In this document: positions 23,751 to 28,675 of the stretch, piece after piece | Layout: each line of letters opens with the position of its first letter | Numbering within the stretch: the stretch's first letter is position 1 | Assembly (NCBI GenBank): GCA_000436795.1 | Contig: HF993233.1 | Location: 1-28,675, forward strand | From: Bacteroides sp. CAG:1076 | GTDB lineage: Bacteria; Bacteroidota; Bacteroidia; Bacteroidales; Bacteroidaceae | DNA length: 28,675 nucleotides | Reading direction: 5' to 3' | Notes under the pieces: model-generated | What the model saw: the letters and a program-made list of their open reading frames with translations, nothing else | The model's database searches: none | What the model was told of the DNA's origin: nothing | Made by a program: the position numbers and the translations under genes

Positions 23751-24851
23751 TTACACAGTTTGATGGTTGATACAAATACCTTTCAGGTACCATTCATACA
23801 GTCGATGTATACCTTCGTCTATCTCTATTTTATGCTGCCATCCCAGGCTATGCAATTTTGATACATCTGTCAGTTTGCGCATAGTACCATCCGGTTTAGA
23901 GGCATCCCAACGCAGTTCACCCTTGAAGCCAATTTCCTTTATTATTTTTTCTGCTACTTCACGGATGGATAATTCTTTGCCTGTTCCAACGTTTATATGA
24001 CAATTGCGTATCTCTTTAGAACCTTCGGTATAAGTATCTTTAAAGTCTACATTCAATAATACATGTACACTGGCATCTGCCATTTCTTCACTCCATAAAA
24101 ATTCGCGCAATGGCTTTCCGGTTCCCCAAAGCGTTACAGTTTGAGGAGTAATGCCGAACTTAGCCAACTTATCAAGAATTTCCTGATCCGAATAGCTTCC
24201 GTCAACACCTTCTACCGGTCGTAGGTTGATATCTTTGCGGACAGCATCCCAGTTGTTCTCATTCAAGCATTTTGCTAAATGAATTTTACGGATCATAGCC
24301 GGCAGTACATGACTGTTTTCTAAATGGAAATTATCGTTAGGACCGTATAGGTTAGTTGGCATGACGGCTATATAGTTTGTACCATATTGCAAATTGAAAC
24401 TTTCGCACATCTTTAGTCCCGCTATCTTAGCAATAGCGTATGGTTCATTAGTATATTCCAAAGGAGAAGTTAGAAGTACTTCTTCCTTCATAGGTTGAGG
24501 AGCTTCACGTGGGTAGATACAGGTACTCCCCAAAAAAAGTAATTTCTTTACGCCATGACGGAAACTTTCTCCTATTACATTTTGCTGAATTTGTAAATTC
24601 TGATAGATAAAATCTGCACGATACTGCAAATTGGCCATAATGCCTCCCACATGTGCTGCTGCCAGTACTACAGCGTCGGGACATTCTTCGTCAAAGAAAT
24701 TTCGTACGGCCACCGGATCGAGCAAGTCTAACTCCTTGTGTGTACGCCCTATCAGATTGGTATATCCACGTTGTATCAGATTTTTCCAAATAGCAGAACC
24801 GACCAAACCACGGTGTCCTGCTACATATATTTTTGCTGATTTTTCTAACAT
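23751..24851 (-). CDS. fcl: GDP-L-fucose synthase
   Basis: A 366-residue short-chain dehydrogenase/epimerase that converts GDP-4-keto-6-deoxymannose to GDP-L-fucose with NADPH. The dinucleotide loop is AGHRGLVGSAI (11-21). The catalytic set is LGSTCIYP with Tyr138 and Lys142 in EPYAIAKIAG. The typical block MPTNLYGPNDNFHLENSHVLPAMIRK is present, here seen as PTNLYGPNDNF and SHVLPAMIRK. It is about 45 residues longer than E. coli Fcl because of an insertion around residues 198-225, as in other Bacteroides versions. It lies between gmd and fkp. A 10-bp hairpin stands 26 bases before its ATG. Confidence 0.95.
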   Translation of the reverse strand: MLEKSAKIYVAGHRGLVGSAIWKNLIQRGYTNLIGRTHKELDLLDPVAVRNFFDEECPDAVVLAAAHVGGIMANLQYRADFIYQNLQIQQNVIGESFRHGVKKLLFLGSTCIYPREAPQPMKEEVLLTSPLEYTNEPYAIAKIAGLKMCESFNLQYGTNYIAVMPTNLYGPNDNFHLENSHVLPAMIRKIHLAKCLNENNWDAVRKDINLRPVEGVDGSYSDQEILDKLAKFGITPQTVTLWGTGKPLREFLWSEEMADASVHVLLNVDFKDTYTEGSKEIRNCHINVGTGKELSIREVAEKIIKEIGFKGELRWDASKPDGTMRKLTDVSKLHSLGWQHKIEIDEGIHRLYEWYLKGICINHQTV

Positions 24852-24876
24852 GTTGAATTTGTTTTAAAGCAGGAAA

Positions 24877-24899
24877 GCGAGCTTAATGTTTAAGCTCGC
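24877..24899 (-). promoter_or_regulatory. Hairpin in the gmd-fcl gap
   Basis: GCGAGCTTAA and TTAAGCTCGC form a perfect 10-bp stem with a 3-base loop, 26 bases before the fcl start. On the minus strand only TTTCC follows, so termination would be weak. It may be an attenuator, an RNA-processing site or a leaky terminator of gmd. The rest of the 162-base gap shows no -7 match on the minus strand. Confidence 0.5.
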
Positions 24900-25013
24900 C
24901 TTTATGAAATTCTATCTTTAGAGTTATTCTCATTTTCTTCATATACTTTAATCTTGTAAAAGATTAATAGCAGAAATTAGAAGTCAACTCTGATTCTCTT
25001 GAAAGTAAAATAT

Positions 25014-26087
25014 TTACTCCATTTTAGCGTGTAGCTTCTTTACGAATTTCATGTCATGTTCTATCATGATACGCACCAGTTCAGCAAAAGGTGTCTTAGT
25101 AGGATTCCAGCCTAAAAGCGTTTTGGCCTTAGTCGGGTCACCTAATAATTGTTCAACTTCGCATGGACGGAAATATTTGGGATCTACTTCTACTAAAATT
25201 CGTCCGGTAGCCCGGTCGATACCTTTTTCGTCAACACCACTACCTTGCCATTCAAGCTCGATGCCCAGGTATTGGAATGCCAGCGTACAGAATTCACGTA
25301 CGGTGTGCATTTCACCAGTAGCTATGACAAAATCTTCTGGTTTATCATGCTGAAGAATAAGCCACATACATTCTACATAATCTTTGGCATAACCCCAGTC
25401 ACGGCGTGCATCCAGATTTCCCAAATACAATTTATCCTGGAAACCTTGTTTGATACGGGCGGCTGCTAATGTGATTTTACGAGTTACAAATGTTTCTCCA
25501 CGACGTTCAGACTCATGGTTAAACAAGATTCCGTTTACGGCAAACATGTTGTAACTTTCACGATAATTTTTAGTAATCCAAAAACCATATTGTTTGGCAA
25601 CGCCATACGGAGAACGTGGATAGAACGGAGTAGTTTCTTTCTGAGGAACCTCTTGCACTTTACCGAAGAGTTCGGAAGTAGAAGCCTGATAGATGCGGCA
25701 AGTTTTTTCCAAGCCACAGATACGTACAGCTTCCAGCAATCGCAATGTACCTATCGCGTCCGCTTCGGCAGTATATTCGGGGACATCGAATGAAACTTTT
25801 ACATGGCTTTGTGCTGCCAGATTGTAGATTTCAGTGGGGTGGATGTCTCCAATAATGCGAATTAGTGAACTGGAGTCTGTCATATCTCCCCAGTGAAGAT
25901 TTACTAAACGTGATTGTTTCATATCACGTACCCATTCGTCCAGATATAAATGTTCAATACGTCCCGTATTGAATGACGATGAACGGCGTAGAATACCATG
26001 TACCTCATATCCTTTTTCAATTAGGAATTCAGCCAGGTAAGAACCGTCTTGTCCGGTAATACCGGTTATTAAAGCAACTTTTCTCAT
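25014..26087 (-). CDS. gmd: GDP-mannose 4,6-dehydratase
   Basis: A 357-residue short-chain dehydrogenase that makes GDP-4-keto-6-deoxy-D-mannose, the first step of de novo GDP-fucose synthesis. The cofactor loop is [15 protein letters not shown] (8-22). The active-site Tyr and Lys sit in [32 protein letters not shown] and [17 protein letters not shown] are family signatures. The length is standard. It is the first gene of the minus-strand fucose cluster and has a textbook Bacteroidales promoter upstream. Confidence 0.96.
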   Translation of the reverse strand: MRKVALITGITGQDGSYLAEFLIEKGYEVHGILRRSSSFNTGRIEHLYLDEWVRDMKQSRLVNLHWGDMTDSSSLIRIIGDIHPTEIYNLAAQSHVKVSFDVPEYTAEADAIGTLRLLEAVRICGLEKTCRIYQASTSELFGKVQEVPQKETTPFYPRSPYGVAKQYGFWITKNYRESYNMFAVNGILFNHESERRGETFVTRKITLAAARIKQGFQDKLYLGNLDARRDWGYAKDYVECMWLILQHDKPEDFVIATGEMHTVREFCTLAFQYLGIELEWQGSGVDEKGIDRATGRILVEVDPKYFRPCEVEQLLGDPTKAKTLLGWNPTKTPFAELVRIMIEHDMKFVKKLHAKME

Positions 26088-26131
26088 AAATGAATTTTTC
26101 TCAACAGATTAAATATCATTTTTCTATAGGG

Positions 26132-26162
26132 CAAAGATATATTAAAAAAATAGCATAGCAAA
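26132..26162 (-). promoter_or_regulatory. Promoter of the fucose cluster
   Basis: On the minus strand TTTG (26159-26162) and TATCTTTG (26132-26139) are separated by exactly 19 bases, a full consensus Bacteroidales promoter. Transcription would start about 40 bases before gmd. The rest of the 26088-26427 gap holds the opposite promoter at 26397 and a small TCAAGT/ACTTGA inverted repeat (26215-26230). Confidence 0.85.
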
Positions 26163-26396
26163 AAAATGCCTGATTTTCTTCTTTCTACGGAAAAACTATT
26201 CATTGTTTTTTAATTCAAGTCTTTACTTGATTTCTTTATACAAAAAGTATATAGATTTAAATAGTAAATATAAGTTACATATTAAAGGTATGCTTTAAAA
26301 AGAAGATTCGCTTTCAACCATTAGATAACATTTTTCTATGGAAAAAAGCCGGCTGAAAAAAAGATTGTTGGTTGTATAGCCGAATAGATTTATTTG

Positions 26397-26404
26397 TACT
26401 TTTG
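26397..26404 (+). promoter_or_regulatory. -7 promoter element for the GNAT-nitrilase gene
   Basis: TACTTTTG fully matches TAnnTTTG, 23 bases before the ATG at 26428. The in-frame TTG at 26407 lies in the predicted start region and is therefore not the start codon. Confidence 0.65.
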
Positions 26405-26427
26405 CCTTGCATAAAATAATATATGTT

Positions 26428-27960
26428 ATGAAACCGATCCAAAAAATCAATAAGGTGGAAGTCCGCAACCTGCAAATCGAGGACTATGCCCAGCTTGCAC
26501 AGTCGTTTACCCGCGTCTATGCAGATAAAGATGTCTTCTGGACACATGAACAGATAGAAAAATTGATTACTATTTTCCCGGAAGGACAGATTGTAACTGT
26601 CGTTGATGATAAGATTGTGGGATGTGCATTATCTATCATTGTAGATTACGATATGGTAAAAGGGGATCATACCTATGCCAAAGTAACAGGAAACGAAACG
26701 TTCAATACGCATAATCCTAAGGGAAATATCTTATATGGTATCGAGGTCTTTATTCATCCTGATTACAGAGGTCTGCGACTGGCTCGCCGTATGTATGAGT
26801 ACCGTAAGGAACTTTGTGAAAAGCTGAATTTAAAAGCTATTATGTTTGGCGGACGTATTCCGAACTATCATAAGTATGCTGATACGATGCGTCCGAAAGA
26901 ATATATCGAAAAGGTTCGTTCACGTGAAATTTATGATCCGGTATTAACCTTCCAGCTTTCGAACGATTTCCACGTACGTCGTGTAATGCGTAATTATTTG
27001 CCAAACGATGAAGAATCCAAACATTGTGCGACCTTGTTGCAGTGGGATAATATTTATTATCAGCCACCTACAGATTCGTATGTAGACCGTAAGACAACCG
27101 TACGTGTGGGACTGGTACAGTGGCAGATGCGTTCGTATAAAACACTGGATGATGTATTCGAGCAAGTGGAATTTTTTATCGATGCTGTATCGGGTTATAA
27201 AAGTGACTTTGTATTGTTCCCCGAGTATTTCAATGCACCGTTGATGGCAAAGTTCAATGATATGGGAGAAGCGCAGTCCATTCGTGCCCTGGCTCAATAT
27301 ACAGAAGAAGTACGCGACCGTTTTATCAATCTTGCCATTAAGCATAATATCAATATTATTACTGGTAGTATGCCTTATGTAAAAGAAGATAACGGATTAT
27401 ATAATGTCGGTTTCTTGTGCCGTCGTGACGGTACTTATGAGATGTATGAAAAGGTACATGTTACTCCGGATGAAGTAAAAAGCTGGGGACTTAGTGGAGG
27501 ACGTATGGTGAAGACCTTCGATACGGACTGTGCCAAGATCGGTGTACTGATTTGCTATGATGTGGAATTCCCTGAATTGTCGCGCCTTATGGCTGATCAA
27601 GGTATGCAGATTTTGTTTGTACCTTTCCTGACCGATACACAAAATGGTTATTCACGTGTACGTGTATGTGCGCAAGCTCGTGCTATAGAAAATGAATGTT
27701 TTGTGGTTATAGCCGGAAGTGTAGGCAATCTGCCTCGTGTACACAATATGGATATTCAGTATGCCCAGTCGGGGGTATTTACTCCTTGCGACTTTGCTTT
27801 CCCTACAGATGGAAAACGTGCTGAAGCGACTCCGAATACAGAAATGATTCTGGTATCAGATATTGATCTTGACTTGTTGAGTGAATTACATACGTACGGA
27901 AGTGTACGTAACCTGCGAGACCGTCGTAGTGACTTGTATGAGCTTAAAATGAAAAAATGA
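26428..27960 (+). CDS. GNAT acetyltransferase fused to a carbon-nitrogen hydrolase
   Basis: A 510-residue cytoplasmic two-domain protein. Residues about 10-200 are a GNAT N-acetyltransferase, with the acetyl-CoA region IEVFIHPDYRGLRLARRMYEYR. Residues about 225-505 are a nitrilase-superfamily amidase with the full Glu-Lys-Cys triad: Glu266 in LFPEYFNAP, Lys342 in YEKVHVTPDE, and Cys376 in GVLICYDVEFPE. The first domain may acetylate an amine and the second cleave an amide; the substrate is unknown. This fusion recurs in several bacterial phyla. The start is ATG 26428, just past its promoter. The neighbours (the divergent fucose cluster and a PepSY-like gene) do not indicate a pathway. Confidence 0.92.
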   Translation: MKPIQKINKVEVRNLQIEDYAQLAQSFTRVYADKDVFWTHEQIEKLITIFPEGQIVTVVDDKIVGCALSIIVDYDMVKGDHTYAKVTGNETFNTHNPKGNILYGIEVFIHPDYRGLRLARRMYEYRKELCEKLNLKAIMFGGRIPNYHKYADTMRPKEYIEKVRSREIYDPVLTFQLSNDFHVRRVMRNYLPNDEESKHCATLLQWDNIYYQPPTDSYVDRKTTVRVGLVQWQMRSYKTLDDVFEQVEFFIDAVSGYKSDFVLFPEYFNAPLMAKFNDMGEAQSIRALAQYTEEVRDRFINLAIKHNINIITGSMPYVKEDNGLYNVGFLCRRDGTYEMYEKVHVTPDEVKSWGLSGGRMVKTFDTDCAKIGVLICYDVEFPELSRLMADQGMQILFVPFLTDTQNGYSRVRVCAQARAIENECFVVIAGSVGNLPRVHNMDIQYAQSGVFTPCDFAFPTDGKRAEATPNTEMILVSDIDLDLLSELHTYGSVRNLRDRRSDLYELKMKK

Positions 27961-28013
27961 GATAAAAAGTGAATTTTACAGGAAGATTCCCAATTCTTTT
28001 CAGATTCGGGCGA

Positions 28014-28021
28014 TAGTTTTG
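28014..28021 (+). promoter_or_regulatory. -7 promoter element for the PepSY-like gene
   Basis: TAGTTTTG fully matches TAnnTTTG, 48 bases before the ATG at 28070. The gene therefore probably has its own transcript. Confidence 0.65.
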
Positions 28022-28069
28022 CATTAGAAAATTAAAACAAATCAATTATAAACTTAAAAACTTACGATT

Positions 28070-28513
28070 ATGAAAAAATTGGTATTCTTCCTGGTATGTT
28101 TGTTCACGATGCAAGTTGTAGTAGCAGATAACGATAAACCTATTAATTTCGAACAGCTCCCTCAGGTAGCTCAGACATTCGTCAAGAAACATTTTGCTAA
28201 TAAGAGTATTGCTTTTTCGAAAGTAGATAAGAATCTATTTGATACGACTTACGACGTGATGTTTGTTGACGGCGACAGACTGGAATTCGACAAGCAAGGA
28301 AATTGGAAAGAAATGAAATGCAAGCGTACTTCTGTTCCTGAAGCTGCTGTTCCGGCACAGATTGTAAAATACGTAAAGACAAATTATCCTGATGCTAAAA
28401 TTATACAAATTGAAAAAGACCGATATGAGTATGAAGTAAAATTGTCTAATTTTTGGGATTTGAAATTTGACTTGAAATATAATCTGATTGATATGGATCG
28501 TGATGATGATTAA
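28070..28513 (+). CDS. Secreted PepSY-like protein (DUF2874-type)
   Basis: A 147-residue exported protein with a clear signal peptide (MKKLVFFLVCLFTMQVVVA, probable cut before DNDKP). The mature part has two similar halves: LPQVAQTFVKKHFANKSIAF with YDVMFVDGDRLEFDKQGNW, and VPAQIVKYVKTNYPDAKIIQ with YEVKLSNFWDLKFDLKYNL. This is the repeat pattern of the putative beta-lactamase-inhibitor-like PepSY family common in Bacteroides. The role is unknown; it is probably periplasmic. The C-terminus is very acidic (DMDRDDD). It is followed by a strong terminator. Confidence 0.88.
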   Translation: MKKLVFFLVCLFTMQVVVADNDKPINFEQLPQVAQTFVKKHFANKSIAFSKVDKNLFDTTYDVMFVDGDRLEFDKQGNWKEMKCKRTSVPEAAVPAQIVKYVKTNYPDAKIIQIEKDRYEYEVKLSNFWDLKFDLKYNLIDMDRDDD

Positions 28514-28551
28514 ACTGGTTATTACTACTTGATAAAGTTACAGAAAAAAAT

Positions 28552-28590
28552 AAAAAATGCAGGCCTTAAGTTTGAGGTCTGCATTTTTTA
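28552..28590. terminator. Bidirectional terminator after the PepSY-like gene
   Basis: A 15-bp stem (28552-28566 with 28575-28589, one G-T pair) includes AAAAAA and TTTTTT ends, so it can end transcripts on both strands. Confidence 0.9.
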
Positions 28591-28637
28591 TTTGCTTGTT
28601 GTCGTAGTCCAAGACACGTACGAATGTTTCGATTAAG

Positions 28638-28675
28638 TTAAAGTCTTTTTAATGTGTCGGACAGTTTTTTGAAGA
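28638..28675 (-). CDS. Possible 3' end of a minus-strand gene (partial)
   Basis: At the window edge the minus strand reads FKKLSDTLKRL followed by a TAA (28638-28640). The residues look like a normal protein end, and the bidirectional terminator nearby would suit a convergent gene. Eleven residues are too few to name it. Confidence 0.25.
   Translation of the reverse strand, partial: FKKLSDTLKRL

Noticed and set aside
28591..28675. Insertion-sequence end at the window edge
   Set aside because: The sequence has no visible inverted partner in the window; a gene tail ending FKKLSDTLKRL explains it at least as well.

Overview
The window looks like chromosomal DNA of a gut Bacteroides or Phocaeicola species. 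Four things point there: repeated matches to the Bacteroidales promoter -7 element TAnnTTTG just upstream of genes, a near-absence of Shine-Dalgarno sequences, a fused fucokinase/GDP-fucose pyrophosphorylase (Fkp) beside gmd and fcl, and an anaerobic pyruvate formate-lyase pair. No plasmid, phage or insertion-sequence gene is intact here. Gene order looks like core genome, apart from one decayed patch beside a serine tRNA.

Layout. 1-0.95 kb: end of the phosphate-uptake operon (pstA tail, pstB) closed by a strong terminator. 1-4.3 kb: two different L,D-transpeptidases in tandem, the second overlapping a convergent MATE exporter by 56 bp. 4.3-6.6 kb: aspS and a GtrA-like membrane protein. 6.6-7.26 kb: a gap with only weak signals. 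7.26-9.3 kb: oxyR divergent from a cytoplasmic and an exported thioredoxin, with a sequence very close to the classical OxyR operator over the oxyR promoter. 9.3-10.7 kb: an HD hydrolase and a ThiD/PdxK-type kinase on the minus strand. 11-12.8 kb: an ADP-ribosylglycohydrolase fused to a second, macrodomain-like module, then a small bacterial PH-domain protein. 13-14.9 kb: a long RSH alarmone enzyme with intact hydrolase residues and an altered synthetase site. 14.9-16.06 kb: decayed DNA with the tail of a trehalase gene, repeats and unassigned fragments, ending at tRNA-Ser(GCT). 16.5-19.5 kb: pflB and pflA. 19.6-26.1 kb (minus): gmd, fcl, fkp, fucP, which together hold both routes to GDP-L-fucose plus a fucose importer. 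26.4-28.5 kb: a GNAT-nitrilase fusion and a secreted PepSY-like protein. The last 38 bases may be the 3' end of a further minus-strand gene.

How the genes work together. The oxyR-thioredoxin block reads as a redox-defence module. The fucose block reads as a surface-fucosylation module: gmd and fcl make GDP-fucose from GDP-mannose, while FucP and Fkp recycle free fucose. PflB and PflA form an enzyme and activase pair, with a terminator-like hairpin between them that could set their ratio. The most unusual items are the ADP-ribosylglycohydrolase fusion with its palindromic promoter site, the RSH with a degenerate synthetase site, the OxyR operator together with a C8 tract inside oxyR, and the trehalase remnant next to the tRNA. 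I found no convincing new multi-gene defence or mobile system. Many start codons given here are shorter than the longest open frame, because the upstream in-frame starts lie in or before a recognisable promoter.
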